Shown: positions 18,086-27,473, counted from the stretch's first letter. The stretch: 64,000 bases of DNA from Bacteriovoracaceae bacterium (GCA_023701435.1 JAMPXB010000011.1:1-64000), one strand, 5' to 3'. The notes: generated by a model from the letters alone, not told the origin. Translations and numbers: made by a program.

Positions 18086-19045
18086 ATGCGACCAAAGATT
18101 TGGAGTTCTCCCCTTATTCAGTTAAAACGTGTCTTCAAAACTGAAGACAGCCGCTTTGTTGCGATTGTAGGTCTGAAGACCACAGGCATCTCCTTTGGGG
18201 TGACATTGGTCGTTTATACCTTGTTGTATGAAGTCATCCGCCTTAATCATGCTTTTTTTCTGGCCCATGGTCTGGTGGAATTTAGTGAACAGAATTTTTT
18301 CTACGATTTCGTGACGCAAGAAGCTTTTGAAAGCATGACGGCCATCTTTGCTTTCCATATTTTTCTATTCTTTATTGGCTCTTATGTCGGTTGGTTAATT
18401 TTGCGGCCATTTAAGGCCCTTGGAGATTATTGTCAAGAGGTGTTGGAGAATGCTGATGAGGTCTATCAGGTCGAGCAGTTCAGTAACTACAATCTATTGA
18501 CCCGTTTCTCTGAGTTCTTCTTTGAATTTTTAAGGGAAACTCGTAAGCACGGGGAAATTGTTCAGCACAGTATTCCTCCGCAATACTCGCGGATCCATAA
18601 GCCGGTCTTTGATAAAATCTTTATGTTCCATTTTGGAATTCTGCTGGTGATTGTCTCGTTATGCAGCTGTCTTTTTATTACCGATAGTGTCTCATCCATT
18701 TATATGTCGATGGTTGAGTTGGCCACCAATACCCTACGAGATCCCAAGACGGTAGGAAAGTTTTTTGGCCAACAAATGTTTATCCTTAATGATATTGTCT
18801 GGGTGACGGTAATTTTGGTAACTTTCAGTTATATCCTATTAGGGTTTCATCTCTATGCAAAAGTTTCCGGAGCCGCCTTTGGCATTTTTGCGACGATGCG
18901 CTCCTTTATGAAAGGCAACTATTCTAGTCGGGTACATTTGTTGGGGTTTGCTTACGTAAGAGAGAACACCCGCAAATTGAACAAATACTTAGACTTTATT
19001 GAAAAGAATTATTCTAAGAACAAGGCCAAGAAATCTAATTTATGA
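18086..19045 (+). CDS. four-helix membrane protein with two HAMP-like linkers
   Basis: 319 residues. Membrane segments near residues 25-48, 84-107, 178-202 and 235-258 (from hydrophobic runs such as FHIFLFFIGSYVGWLIL and WVTVILVTFSYILLGF). Each pair is followed by a linker that looks HAMP-like (RPFKALGDYCQEVLENADEV; MRSFMKGNYSSRVHLLGF). The protein ends soon after the second linker, so no kinase, cyclase or receptor output domain is present. It precedes a DsbA-like lipoprotein in the same direction (45-nt gap). Function unknown. Confidence 0.7.
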   Translation: MRPKIWSSPLIQLKRVFKTEDSRFVAIVGLKTTGISFGVTLVVYTLLYEVIRLNHAFFLAHGLVEFSEQNFFYDFVTQEAFESMTAIFAFHIFLFFIGSYVGWLILRPFKALGDYCQEVLENADEVYQVEQFSNYNLLTRFSEFFFEFLRETRKHGEIVQHSIPPQYSRIHKPVFDKIFMFHFGILLVIVSLCSCLFITDSVSSIYMSMVELATNTLRDPKTVGKFFGQQMFILNDIVWVTVILVTFSYILLGFHLYAKVSGAAFGIFATMRSFMKGNYSSRVHLLGFAYVRENTRKLNKYLDFIEKNYSKNKAKKSNL

Positions 19046-19090
19046 TAATTTATTAATGAAAACTAATCTCATGGTAGAAAAAGGAATGAC

Positions 19091-19870
19091 ATGAAAAGAA
19101 TGATTTTTCTGGCAGCTGCATTGATTCTTGCAACTGCTTGTACGTCAAAAGACGATCTGAAGAAAATGCTTAAAGAGAATCCTGATATTATTACTGAAGC
19201 CATTGAGGCCAATCCAGCTAAATTCATTGATGCTTTGAATAATGCTGTTAAAGCTGCCCAGGAAGGTGAAGGTAAGAGACGTGAAGAAGAAGAGAAGAAA
19301 GCTCTTGAAGAAAGCTTCAATAATCCACTTCAAGCTGAAATCCGTGATGATGAAAGCTTCCGTGGACCAAAAGATGCTCCAATCACATTAGTTGAATATT
19401 CAGACTTTGAATGTCCATTCTGTGCTCGTGGTTATAACACTGTTTCGGAATTACTTAAGAAGTACGAAGGCAAAATTCGTTTTGTTTATAAGCATTTACC
19501 TCTAAGCTTCCACCCACAAGCGATGCCAGCTTCTCAATACTACGAAGCTATCCGTCTGCAGGATCCTAAAAAAGCTTGGGAATTTCATGACCGTATTTAC
19601 CAAGATCAGCGTAAGCTTCAGAATGGCGAATCGTTCCTGAAGGCCATTGCTAAAGATCTTAAAGTCGATATGAAAAAACTTGAGAAAGATATCAAGTCTG
19701 AAGCTGTTCAAAAGCGCATTGATGCCGATATGGCAGAAGCTGCAAAATTTGGCTTCCAGGGAACTCCTGGTTTCCTTCTTAACGGTATCCCAGTTAAAGG
19801 TGCTTATCCTACAAGCCACTTTGACGGTTTGATCGAAGAGCTTAAGAAGCGCGGAAAAATTAATCTTTAA
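19091..19870 (+). CDS. DsbA-like thioredoxin-fold lipoprotein
   Basis: Lipobox ILATAC puts a lipid on Cys17. After a Glu/Lys-rich coiled-coil-like helix (about 24-85) comes a DsbA/BdbD-type domain: active site Cys108-Pro-Phe-Cys111 in DFECPFCARG, the conserved KHLPLSFHPQAMPAS segment, and the cis-Pro226 in FQGTPGFLLNG. Probably a thiol oxidase or isomerase tethered to a periplasmic membrane face, which fits the many Cys-containing exported proteins nearby. Ended by a strong terminator. Confidence 0.85.
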   Translation: MKRMIFLAAALILATACTSKDDLKKMLKENPDIITEAIEANPAKFIDALNNAVKAAQEGEGKRREEEEKKALEESFNNPLQAEIRDDESFRGPKDAPITLVEYSDFECPFCARGYNTVSELLKKYEGKIRFVYKHLPLSFHPQAMPASQYYEAIRLQDPKKAWEFHDRIYQDQRKLQNGESFLKAIAKDLKVDMKKLEKDIKSEAVQKRIDADMAEAAKFGFQGTPGFLLNGIPVKGAYPTSHFDGLIEELKKRGKINL

Positions 19871-19895
19871 TTTTGATTTAAGATATTTTCTAAGA

Positions 19896-19924
19896 AGCCC
19901 CGGTTAATCCCGGGGCTTTTTTTT
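19896..19924. terminator. rho-independent terminator
   Basis: AGCCCCGG (19896-19903) with CCGGGGCT (19910-19917), then a run of T to 19924. It ends the DsbA-like gene. Confidence 0.9.
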
Positions 19925-19929
19925 GCCTA

Positions 19930-20571
19930 TCAGCGCGGCTTGTGAGTTGCTTTAACCACTTCCAATTGAATGTCGAATTTTAATTTTTTAAGCTCTTCCT
20001 GCAGACTCAAAATTTCATCGTGAGAGCTCTTAACATACAACACTCTGAGTCCTTCATGATAATAGTGTTCTGTCAGTCCGGCCGAGATGAGTTCTGATCT
20101 AAGAGTTTCATCAACGTTCTTAATTTTAAGAACCGAGCTGATGGTATAGAGTTTCTTGTTATTTTCATCAAAAACAACGTTGATGGCATTGGATGGTTTG
20201 TGCTCGGAAGTAAAGAAGGTGAGACCATTTTTGTCTTCAATCTTTTCACCCAGAGTAGGGAAGAATTCCGAACTCTTGACCGCATAAACTCCTGTGGCCA
20301 GCTTATAGCCGTTCGGCATAACCTCTCCCATGCTTATTCCCTCAAAAGTAGGACTGCTTTTGTTCTTTTTGAAATTGAAATGTTCTTTAAGTTTTTGTTT
20401 GTTAGAAGTTGTTGTCATTTGAGAGCTGGGGTGCCTGGTGGCATCGATTTTGTGTTCCATGGAAGTTGTTTTTAACTCCCGGGGACCAACACTTAAATCA
20501 GTTGCAAAATAACTGATGCCCGATAAAAGACTGAGCCCGATGATGAGTTTTTTGTTTTGGGATTTTTTCAT
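19930..20571 (-). CDS. exported hypothetical protein, possible partner of the kexin-like protease
   Basis: 213 residues with an N-terminal hydrophobic signal or anchor (about residues 8-23, KLIIGLSLLSGISYFA). The C-terminal 75 residues read as beta-alpha-beta-beta-alpha-beta (ISSVLKIKN, DETLRSELISAG, GLRVLYVKS, DEILSLQEELKKL, FDIQLEVV), the topology of the I9 subtilase propeptide fold. No family match can be made by eye. It starts 2 nt after the protease gene upstream, so the two are co-expressed. A role as external chaperone or inhibitor of that protease is inference. Confidence 0.65.
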   Translation of the reverse strand: MKKSQNKKLIIGLSLLSGISYFATDLSVGPRELKTTSMEHKIDATRHPSSQMTTTSNKQKLKEHFNFKKNKSSPTFEGISMGEVMPNGYKLATGVYAVKSSEFFPTLGEKIEDKNGLTFFTSEHKPSNAINVVFDENNKKLYTISSVLKIKNVDETLRSELISAGLTEHYYHEGLRVLYVKSSHDEILSLQEELKKLKFDIQLEVVKATHKPR

Positions 20572-20573
20572 CG

Positions 20574-22292
20574 TTAATGTCCGTTAACTTTAATTTTCCA
20601 GGAAGTGAATGTTCCTGTATCGGCATCAGCTCCATCAATAATTTTGATGGTCCAGTCTCCTGCAGAAGACTCCCCATAGAAAGCATTACTAAGGAGAGTG
20701 AATTCCGAAAGACCAGAATGCTTAATATTGCTGTTAACCAAAAGTAGTTTGCTGGTAGTGCCGGCGGGAGAAACCAATTCGACACCCAGATCACCCACAT
20801 AAGTGTGATTGGTTGAAATTTTTATCTGAACTGATTCTATAATATAATTTACTGCCACATTAAGATTATCAGTCACGCCAGCTGCTGAGTTGTCAGGAAT
20901 CGCTAGGGCCAAAGTGGGCGAGGCGTACCAGGAAGATTCCTGATAAGTGCCGAGGGCAGAAACATAGGTCTGGGCCATCAGCACTGCTTGGTTGGCATTC
21001 ACCCTTCCAAAACCATAGGTATTGGAGAAATCGTAACCAGCATTGTTTCTGACATAGAGATAGTCATAGATATGTCCGGTTGGCACGGATGATAATCCGG
21101 CCGGATGGGCCAGAGCGCCTGTGGAATAGTTAATTTGATCTGCTGTCTCGGCAAGGATGTGTTTAACATCTCGCCAGGTAAGATTAGGATTGGCCTCCAG
21201 CATGAGAGCAATAATTCCTGATACCACCGGAGTAGAAGAGGAAGTGCCATTCATAATGCTGGTGTAATTGCAGTAAGGATTCAATGTTGATGATCCTTTG
21301 TTAAACCCTGTGACAGTACTTGAGGTACCGGAATAACCTGAGCTGCAGGAGCGCAGGTCAGTGGTCAGCATCGCCGGATTTTCTTTGCCGCTCTCACCAC
21401 CTGCAGCTGCGACCCACAGTCCACTTCCAGGAGTGGAGTAGGTGGCTATTTTTCCTTTGGCATTTACTGCTCCGGTTAGCAGCACGTAAGGATGATTATG
21501 TTCTTCACTGGTGTTGGTATTACCCAAAAAGGTTGAATCCTCACCATCAATACAAGCAGAGTTAAATCCAAGGTACTCGTTGCCTGCAGCCTTGACGTAG
21601 AGAGCTCCCTTGCCTGATCTAAGACTGGTCACGCCATACTTATAGGCATCTATGACTTCAGTGGTGGTTGGCTCAAATGAACAACCGGCAAGGCCATAAC
21701 TGTAATTAAAAATATCAAAGTCGCCAGTCATCTGATCCAGTATCTTGGCTTCGTAAGAAGTATCTGAGTCATGAAAACTTCCAACAAATAAAAAGCCTGC
21801 ATAATTGGCGGAAGGGGCCACTCCCCGGGAGCCAATACCATTCCATCCAAGAGCTGCAATCAGTCCAGTGACACCGGTTCCATGGGCCTCTTTCTCAATA
21901 GGACGAGGATCGCCATTTCTCCAATCTGCAGGATCTTCACTGGCATAACTGCGATGGGCTGAACTCAGTTGATTGCCGTTTAAATCGGAGTGATCAATAT
22001 CTATTCCTGTATCTGATATGGCGATGGTGACACCTGCACCCTTAATTCCCAGGTCATGAACTTCTTTGATGTCCATGTCTTCACCCGCCGTGCCGGCAGC
22101 TGAGGAAAATGTTTTTTGTCCGGTGTTCTGCAGATGCCAGGCTTCGCTCGCCAAAGGATCTTCGGCACCTTCCACAGGCGTTTCACTATAATCAGGGTTT
22201 TCTGCTTTTGTTCCGGAAGCACTGGGACCGCATGAAACAAGAAGCAAGGTCGTGAGGCTTAGGGTGAGGGTAGTAAAATAAGAAAACATCAT
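20574..22292 (-). CDS. kexin-like subtilisin (S8) lipoprotein with P domain
   Basis: Lipobox LLLVSC (Cys21). The catalytic triad is complete: Asp94 in AISDTGIDIDHSDL, His137 in KEAHGTGVTGLIA, Ser351 in MNGTSSSTPVVSG, plus oxyanion Asn238 in AAGNE. The C-terminal 115 residues form a P/Homo B domain (YIIESVQIKI, HTYVGDLGVELVSPAGT, AGDWTIKIIDG), as in proprotein convertases. There is no room for a normal propeptide: DPLASEAWHLQNTGQ, typical of the mature start, is at about 45-59. It is followed directly by the 213-residue partner gene. A TATAAT lies upstream on the minus strand at 22318-22323. Confidence 0.9.
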   Translation of the reverse strand: MMFSYFTTLTLSLTTLLLVSCGPSASGTKAENPDYSETPVEGAEDPLASEAWHLQNTGQKTFSSAAGTAGEDMDIKEVHDLGIKGAGVTIAISDTGIDIDHSDLNGNQLSSAHRSYASEDPADWRNGDPRPIEKEAHGTGVTGLIAALGWNGIGSRGVAPSANYAGFLFVGSFHDSDTSYEAKILDQMTGDFDIFNYSYGLAGCSFEPTTTEVIDAYKYGVTSLRSGKGALYVKAAGNEYLGFNSACIDGEDSTFLGNTNTSEEHNHPYVLLTGAVNAKGKIATYSTPGSGLWVAAAGGESGKENPAMLTTDLRSCSSGYSGTSSTVTGFNKGSSTLNPYCNYTSIMNGTSSSTPVVSGIIALMLEANPNLTWRDVKHILAETADQINYSTGALAHPAGLSSVPTGHIYDYLYVRNNAGYDFSNTYGFGRVNANQAVLMAQTYVSALGTYQESSWYASPTLALAIPDNSAAGVTDNLNVAVNYIIESVQIKISTNHTYVGDLGVELVSPAGTTSKLLLVNSNIKHSGLSEFTLLSNAFYGESSAGDWTIKIIDGADADTGTFTSWKIKVNGH

Positions 22293-22479
22293 TAAGGCTT
22301 CATCCTTGGTAGCTATAATTATAAATTAAGCTCCAAGTATGGATAGAGCGTGGAAAGATTTGTCTGCCTCTGGATCATAAAAGTCGGGTATTGAAAACCG
22401 GCAAATTTTTCTCTTTGTCACCGGGCCGACGGCCTTGGGCCCTAAACAGGCAAAAAGCTCCATGGTAAATGGGCAATCC

Positions 22480-22508
22480 TTGATTCAAATGCCATTGGAA
22501 GTTATAAT
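22480..22508 (+). promoter_or_regulatory. sigma-70 type promoter of the flagellar operon
   Basis: -35 TTGATT (22480-22485), exactly 17 nt, -10 TATAAT (22503-22508). The predicted start near 22515 is about 37 nt before fliL. I saw no convincing sigma-28 or sigma-54 promoter in the 260 nt between the divergent protease gene and fliL. Confidence 0.65.
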
Positions 22509-22551
22509 TTTGACAAGGCCCACGGGATGGGCACTTTTCTTAAAGGTAACA

Positions 22552-23088
22552 ATGGCTGAAGAAATGACACCAGGACAGGTTCCACCCTCCTCCAAGAATC
22601 CACTACTCACAATTTTGATGATTGTGAACATCGTAGCTATGAGTACGGTGGCATATTTTCAATGGCGTTTCATGGACATGGAAGCCAAGCGTCCGGATCT
22701 GACGGCGCTCTTGAAAGAATCAAATTCATCTACTGCATCCAGTGAGGCTGCCGGCGAGCAGAAGACGACAGAAGTAGTGAAGAAAGAAAATCTTCTCCCT
22801 CTGGACAATTTTACTGTGAATCTTGCCCAAGGAGATGGACCTCGCCGCTATGTACGTCTCGATGCTGTTTTAAAAATGAGCGATGATGCCAAGACTGCTG
22901 AATTTGAGGCCAGAAAACCTCAGATTCGCGACACCATCATCAGCATTCTTAATACCAAGAGACCGGAAGACCTCCTGAAGAAAGAAGGCAAAAGCTATTT
23001 AAAAGAAGAGATTAAAGCTTCTATCAATTCATTTTTGGTTGATGGAAGAGTGGAAGATATTTACTACATCAGCTTCCAAATCAACTAA
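22552..23088 (+). CDS. fliL: flagellar basal-body-associated protein FliL
   Basis: Inner-membrane protein that associates with the stators. Start at 22552 (MAEEMTPGQVPPSSKNPLL) fits AAAGG a few bases upstream; a longer frame from 22435 would contain the promoter. One membrane segment near residues 18-36, a Ser/Glu-rich linker, then the periplasmic FliL domain (LLPLDNFTVNLAQGDGPRRY to VEDIYYISFQIN). The length of 178 is usual. First gene of the operon, followed by fliM after 42 nt. Confidence 0.9.
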   Translation: MAEEMTPGQVPPSSKNPLLTILMIVNIVAMSTVAYFQWRFMDMEAKRPDLTALLKESNSSTASSEAAGEQKTTEVVKKENLLPLDNFTVNLAQGDGPRRYVRLDAVLKMSDDAKTAEFEARKPQIRDTIISILNTKRPEDLLKKEGKSYLKEEIKASINSFLVDGRVEDIYYISFQIN

Positions 23089-23130
23089 TTAGCAGGATGC
23101 TTATTAGTTAAAGTCCCAGGAGGGGAAATC

Positions 23131-24129
23131 ATGGCCCAAGTACTGAGCCAAGACGAAGTAGACGCATTATTAAATGCCGTTAACGATGACGGTGATTCGG
23201 GACCATCCAATGATTCCGGATCAGATGCATTTGGTGAAGTCGAAGAGTCTGATGCTAATATACAGCCGTACGATTTGACCAACCAGGACCGTGTAATCCG
23301 CGGACGAATGCCCATCCTGGAAATTATTTACGAACGATTCATCCGACAATTTCGAGTTTCACTTTCAAACTCCCTGAGAAAAATTTCAACCATCTCCATG
23401 ATCTCTACCGATCTTTTAAAGTTCGGAGAATTTGTTAATACTCTGCCGATTCCTTCCTGCATGTGCATCATGCGTTTTAATGAATTACGTGGTCCGGCCC
23501 TAATCGTATTCGAATCAAAACTGGCCTACGCCATTATTGACTCTTACTTCGGCGGAACGGACAGACCATTTACTAAGATTGAAGGAAAAGAATTTACCTC
23601 AATTGAACTCTCTTTCATGAGACGTGTGATGGATATGGCCATCAACGATCTCGAAGAAGCATGGGCCCCTGTTCATAGAATCGATGCCCAGTACGTCCGT
23701 ACTGAGATTAACCCTCAGTTCGTAGGGGTCGTTCCTCCTTCAGACGTTATTATCACCACAACTTTCGAAGTAGAATTTGAATCTGCTTCCGGAACGATCA
23801 TGGTGGTGATTCCTTATTCAACCATTGAACCGATCAAACAAAAATTATCTTCCAGTTACCAGACCGATAATGATGTGGTGGACACTCTATGGACCCGTTC
23901 CATGCAGGAACATGTTCAGCACGCACAGGCCACAGCGGTGGTTAAGCTCGGTGAAACAGAGATGACCATCGGTGATCTCATTGGACTTCAGGTAGGGGAC
24001 ATCATTCCTCTGTCTCAGGAGGTTTCAGGAGAATTAGACCTGGAGATTGAAGATGCAAAAAAACTCAAATGTTTGATCGGCGTATATAAGGGCAACCGCG
24101 CAGTTCAAGTCACCCGTAGAATCACATAA
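23131..24129 (+). CDS. fliM: flagellar motor switch protein FliM
   Basis: C-ring component that binds phosphorylated CheY and sets rotation direction. The N-terminal CheY-binding motif [13 protein letters not shown] is at residues 5-17, followed by an acidic linker, the middle CheC-like domain ([34 protein letters not shown]), and a C-terminal SpoA domain ([20 protein letters not shown]). The length of 332 is typical. AGGAGGGG precedes the start. Confidence 0.95.
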   Translation: MAQVLSQDEVDALLNAVNDDGDSGPSNDSGSDAFGEVEESDANIQPYDLTNQDRVIRGRMPILEIIYERFIRQFRVSLSNSLRKISTISMISTDLLKFGEFVNTLPIPSCMCIMRFNELRGPALIVFESKLAYAIIDSYFGGTDRPFTKIEGKEFTSIELSFMRRVMDMAINDLEEAWAPVHRIDAQYVRTEINPQFVGVVPPSDVIITTTFEVEFESASGTIMVVIPYSTIEPIKQKLSSSYQTDNDVVDTLWTRSMQEHVQHAQATAVVKLGETEMTIGDLIGLQVGDIIPLSQEVSGELDLEIEDAKKLKCLIGVYKGNRAVQVTRRIT

Positions 24130-24140
24130 AGGATAACAAC

Positions 24141-24497
24141 ATGACGTCATCAGAAATGTCAGAAAACAACAAAGATGCTATTCGCGAACTCGCGGACCAG
24201 ATTAAAGCGGGTGATGATGCTCTTAATAAGCTCAAGGTACAGAACCTTGACTTCATCCTGGATATCCCACTAAAAGTGAGTGTGGAACTGGGAAGGGCCA
24301 AAGTGATTATCAAGGATCTGTTACAACTAGGTCAGGGATCTGTCCTTGAACTTGATAAGCTTGCTGGTGAACCGTTAGAGGTTCTGGTTAATGGCAAGCT
24401 GGTTGCAAGAGGGGAAGTTGTGGTGGTGAACGAGAAATTCGGAATCCGTCTCACAGATATCATTAGTCCTCTTGAACGGATTGAATCTCTTAAGTAA
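24141..24497 (+). CDS. fliN: flagellar motor switch protein FliN
   Basis: C-ring protein with a single SpoA domain (about residues 36-115): [56 protein letters not shown] helical N-terminal tail of about 35 residues precedes it. It lies 11 nt after fliM and is small, as expected for the standalone FliN form. Confidence 0.95.
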   Translation: MTSSEMSENNKDAIRELADQIKAGDDALNKLKVQNLDFILDIPLKVSVELGRAKVIIKDLLQLGQGSVLELDKLAGEPLEVLVNGKLVARGEVVVVNEKFGIRLTDIISPLERIESLK

Positions 24498-24538
24498 CTG
24501 TTGGATTTTTTGGAAGTGAATCTAGGAAGGATTACTCT

Positions 24539-25669
24539 ATGAATAGAAAGCTAATTACCCTTGGACTTTTGACCCTGGCATCATTAAGTGCCCAGGCCGG
24601 TGTCAAAGTGACGTCTCTGGATCTTAAAACCAACGGTTCTAACGGATATTTCAATATTTCCCTTGATGGACGTTCTGGTGAACTGCCAGATTACCGAGTC
24701 ATTGGAAAGACAATTGAAGTTACCTTAAGTGATGCAGAATCATTTAATGGAATTTATAAAAATGTAAGAGGCGCCCAGCTCTCTGCCAATGTTTTAAATG
24801 GCAAGGCCATTATTAAGGCCGTCCTGCCATATGAAATTAAAACTGAAGGCGTGAACCTTGGCTGGAAAAATAAGAACATTGAAATTATTTTTCCGAGAGG
24901 AGTGGCACAGGTAGAGACTACCGCCAGTGTTGCACCTAAACCTGTCGTTACTAAAAAAACAGAAAATAAAGCTGTCGCTAAAGTAGAAACCAGTTCAGTG
25001 GCCAAAGAAGCATTGAATGAGGACTACCTTAATAATTTGATGAAAGAAGACACTGCGAAAACCGCAGCTCTTGATACGCAAAATACTCCGACCGAAATCA
25101 AAAAAGATGAAGTTAATGTCAGTCATGCGGCTCCCGCTCGGACAGAAGTTTCATCAAATGACAGTTTCTCTTTCGCCGGTTATGCCGCGAAGTTTGCTGT
25201 TTTTCTGGCAATGGTGCTGGGTCTTTTTTATGGAGTCGTTCAATTGCTTAAGAAAGGTGTGTTCAATCGCGGAAAACTTGGTTTCCTGAATAACTCTCAA
25301 CTTATTCAAGTTCTAAGCACGACTTATGTGGCTCCTAAACGCTCACTGATGGTGGTTAAGGCCCATAATCAGATTTTTCTGGTAGCGAATGCGGAAAATG
25401 GTCTGACTTTTCTCTCTGAGATGACTGATACCACTGGTCTGATCAAAGAGGGTGAAAAGATTGTTACCGGAACAAATTTTGATGTAAATATGGGGACAGT
25501 TGAAAATTCAGTCACTGCTCCGGAATTTAAAATAAAAGAAAATATCACAGAATCAACTCCTTATCCTGAAGAGAAGGGAATTGCTGCTCTCTCAGCAAAG
25601 GACATCGTGAAATTTTCTGATGAGTTGAAGAAAAAGGCCAAGAAGCTAAAGCCGATTGAGTTTAACTAA
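24539..25669 (+). CDS. fliO: flagellar biosynthesis protein FliO, extended form
   Basis: Assists assembly of the FliP ring of the export gate. The FliO core is C-terminal: one membrane segment (about 214-236, KFAVFLAMVLGLFYGVVQLL) then the cytoplasmic domain with VLSTTYVAPKRSLMVVKAHN. Unusually it starts with a signal peptide and a periplasmic domain (about 21-120) whose VTSLDLKTNGSNGYFNISLD start resembles an AMIN-like beta domain, then a Lys/Thr-rich linker. At 376 residues it is two to three times the usual FliO. Its stop overlaps the fliP start by 1 nt (TAATG). Confidence 0.85.
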   Translation: MNRKLITLGLLTLASLSAQAGVKVTSLDLKTNGSNGYFNISLDGRSGELPDYRVIGKTIEVTLSDAESFNGIYKNVRGAQLSANVLNGKAIIKAVLPYEIKTEGVNLGWKNKNIEIIFPRGVAQVETTASVAPKPVVTKKTENKAVAKVETSSVAKEALNEDYLNNLMKEDTAKTAALDTQNTPTEIKKDEVNVSHAAPARTEVSSNDSFSFAGYAAKFAVFLAMVLGLFYGVVQLLKKGVFNRGKLGFLNNSQLIQVLSTTYVAPKRSLMVVKAHNQIFLVANAENGLTFLSEMTDTTGLIKEGEKIVTGTNFDVNMGTVENSVTAPEFKIKENITESTPYPEEKGIAALSAKDIVKFSDELKKKAKKLKPIEFN

Positions 25670-26412
25670 TGAAAAGATTCTCTCAATTATCACTCGCTTT
25701 TCTTGCGCTGGTAGCGTCTCAGTCTGCTTTTTCACAACAGGCCAATCTCCCGGGAGTGGCCGTAAACTTTGGCCAAGGAACAAATCTTGTCGACACAATT
25801 GAAGTCCTTCTCCTCTTTACAATCCTTACCCTCGCTCCAGCAATTATTATTCTTTGTACTTCTTTTACTCGTATCGTAGTCGTACTTTCATTCATGAGAC
25901 AGGCACTGGGAACTCAGAACATGCCACCCAACCAGGTGCTTATTGGTTTTGCCATGTTTCTGTCGGTCTTTGTCATGATGCCGACCGGAAAGTCGATATA
26001 CGAAAATACCATCAAGCCTTATCAGGCCAAGCAGATTGATACTACCCAGGCCATTGCCGGACTGGAAACTGATCTGCGCGCCTTTATGGTTAAGCATGTT
26101 CGTAAAGCCGATATCGGCCTTTTTTATGAAGTGACTGATACCGCAGCCCCCGCCGACATTAAGGCGGTACCGATTCATTACTTGATTCCTGCTTTCATCA
26201 TTTCGGAATTAAAGACAGCATTTCAGATCGGTTTTTTACTCTATATTCCTTTCATCGTGCTGGACATGGTGGTTGCCTCGGTACTTATGGCCATGGGGAT
26301 GATGATGTTGCCACCGATGCTGGTTTCAATGCCTTTTAAATTGTTACTTTTTGTATTGGTCGATGGTTGGCAGCTGGTGACAGGTGCAATCCTCAGATCA
26401 TTTAATACTTAG
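25669..26412 (+). CDS. fliP: flagellar type III export gate protein FliP
   Basis: Inner-membrane component of the export gate (FliP5-FliQ4-FliR1). Cleavable signal peptide (ALVASQSAFSQ), then conserved segments LTLAPAIIILCTSFTRIVVV, FMRQALGTQNMPPNQVLIG and, at the C-terminus, LDMVVASVLMAMGMMMLPPM. The length of 247 is normal. The ATG is coupled to the fliO stop. Confidence 0.96.
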   Translation: MKRFSQLSLAFLALVASQSAFSQQANLPGVAVNFGQGTNLVDTIEVLLLFTILTLAPAIIILCTSFTRIVVVLSFMRQALGTQNMPPNQVLIGFAMFLSVFVMMPTGKSIYENTIKPYQAKQIDTTQAIAGLETDLRAFMVKHVRKADIGLFYEVTDTAAPADIKAVPIHYLIPAFIISELKTAFQIGFLLYIPFIVLDMVVASVLMAMGMMMLPPMLVSMPFKLLLFVLVDGWQLVTGAILRSFNT

Positions 26413-26421
26413 GAGTTGTAA

Positions 26422-26694
26422 GTGGAAAATGAATTTGCCATTGAAGTAGTCAATCAGGCGATCAAAGTCACTCTCTTGCTTTCAGCTCCCATGCTTCTCG
26501 GCGCCCTGGTGGTCGGTATTCTGGTATCGATTTTCCAGGCAGTAACTCAAATTAACGAACAAACATTATCATTCATTCCAAAAATTCTTGTGATCGTTGT
26601 GGCGCTGGTTATTTTCAGCCCATGGATGATGGAAACATTGGTGACATACACCCAGGATCTTTTCATAAGTATTCCGGAACTGATTAGGCGTTAA
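26422..26694 (+). CDS. fliQ: flagellar type III export gate protein FliQ
   Basis: Two membrane helices in 90 residues (LLLSAPMLLGALVVGILVSI and FIPKILVIVVALVIFSPWMM), with the family motif FQAVTQINEQTLSFIPK between them. Starts with GTG, preceded by AGGAG at 26412-26416. The stop overlaps the fliR start (TAATG). Confidence 0.95.
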   Translation: MENEFAIEVVNQAIKVTLLLSAPMLLGALVVGILVSIFQAVTQINEQTLSFIPKILVIVVALVIFSPWMMETLVTYTQDLFISIPELIRR

Positions 26695-27473
26695 TGAATG
26701 TAACGATTGCCGATCAAACAGCCTTCCTGGCTTTTTGGCTGTGTTTTTCCCGTTGGGTAGCGGTTCTCTTTCAGTTACCGCTATTTGATAATGTGGCCGT
26801 TCCTAATCTAGTCAAAGTTCTCGCCAGCTTTGTTATCTCCTTTGCTTTTTTTCCCGAACTTCGCGGCACGCTTGTTGCAGAAATCAATATGGTCGGTACC
26901 AACAACATTTGGATGTTGGTGATGTTTCACACAACCACCGGCCTAATTATTGGATTTTTAGTGAAAAGCATAATGAGTTTATTTGTAGCGGCCGGTAGCC
27001 TTCTGACTCAGCAAATCGGATTTGCTTCCGTGAGCTATTTTGACCCCACTCAGGGCCAGCAGATCGGTCCTTTCGAGCGTCTAATTGAATGGACCATGAT
27101 CATACTGATTCTGACATCGGGAGCCCTGGTGCCAATGTTCAAGGGAGTGTTTGAATCCTTTTATTCTGTCAATTTCTTAAACTCCGACAAATTGCTGAAA
27201 ACGCCGGAGTATTTCGTGTTATTCTTTAAGTCAGCATTCAGTGCCTCAGTCCTTCTGGCGGGGCCCCTGATTTTTGCCAACTTGCTGATGAATCTGGTCA
27301 TGGGAATTGTGGCCAGAACTATTCCTCAGATGAACGTGCTGATGGTGAGTTTTGTTGTAAATATTGGTCTGGGATTACTTCTCTTTTTAGGAATATCAGA
27401 GGAGTTTTTTCAGGTGAGTTTTGATTTATATGTTCAAAAATTAGGTGATTGGTTTCAGTTCCTCTCACGTTGA
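26694..27473 (+). CDS. fliR: flagellar type III export gate protein FliR
   Basis: Caps the FliP/FliQ gate. About six membrane segments; FliR-typical GFLVKSIMSLFVAAGSLLTQ and SYFDPTQGQQIGPFERL segments around residues 85-130. The length of 259 is normal. It starts on the fliQ stop and is followed after 15 nt by flhB. Confidence 0.94.
   Translation: MNVTIADQTAFLAFWLCFSRWVAVLFQLPLFDNVAVPNLVKVLASFVISFAFFPELRGTLVAEINMVGTNNIWMLVMFHTTTGLIIGFLVKSIMSLFVAAGSLLTQQIGFASVSYFDPTQGQQIGPFERLIEWTMIILILTSGALVPMFKGVFESFYSVNFLNSDKLLKTPEYFVLFFKSAFSASVLLAGPLIFANLLMNLVMGIVARTIPQMNVLMVSFVVNIGLGLLLFLGISEEFFQVSFDLYVQKLGDWFQFLSR

Noticed and set aside
22293-22551. Sigma-28 or sigma-54 promoter for the flagellar operon
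   Set aside because: GCCGA and TGGGCAC words occur, but the partner elements are missing or misplaced; the sigma-70 type pair is far better.
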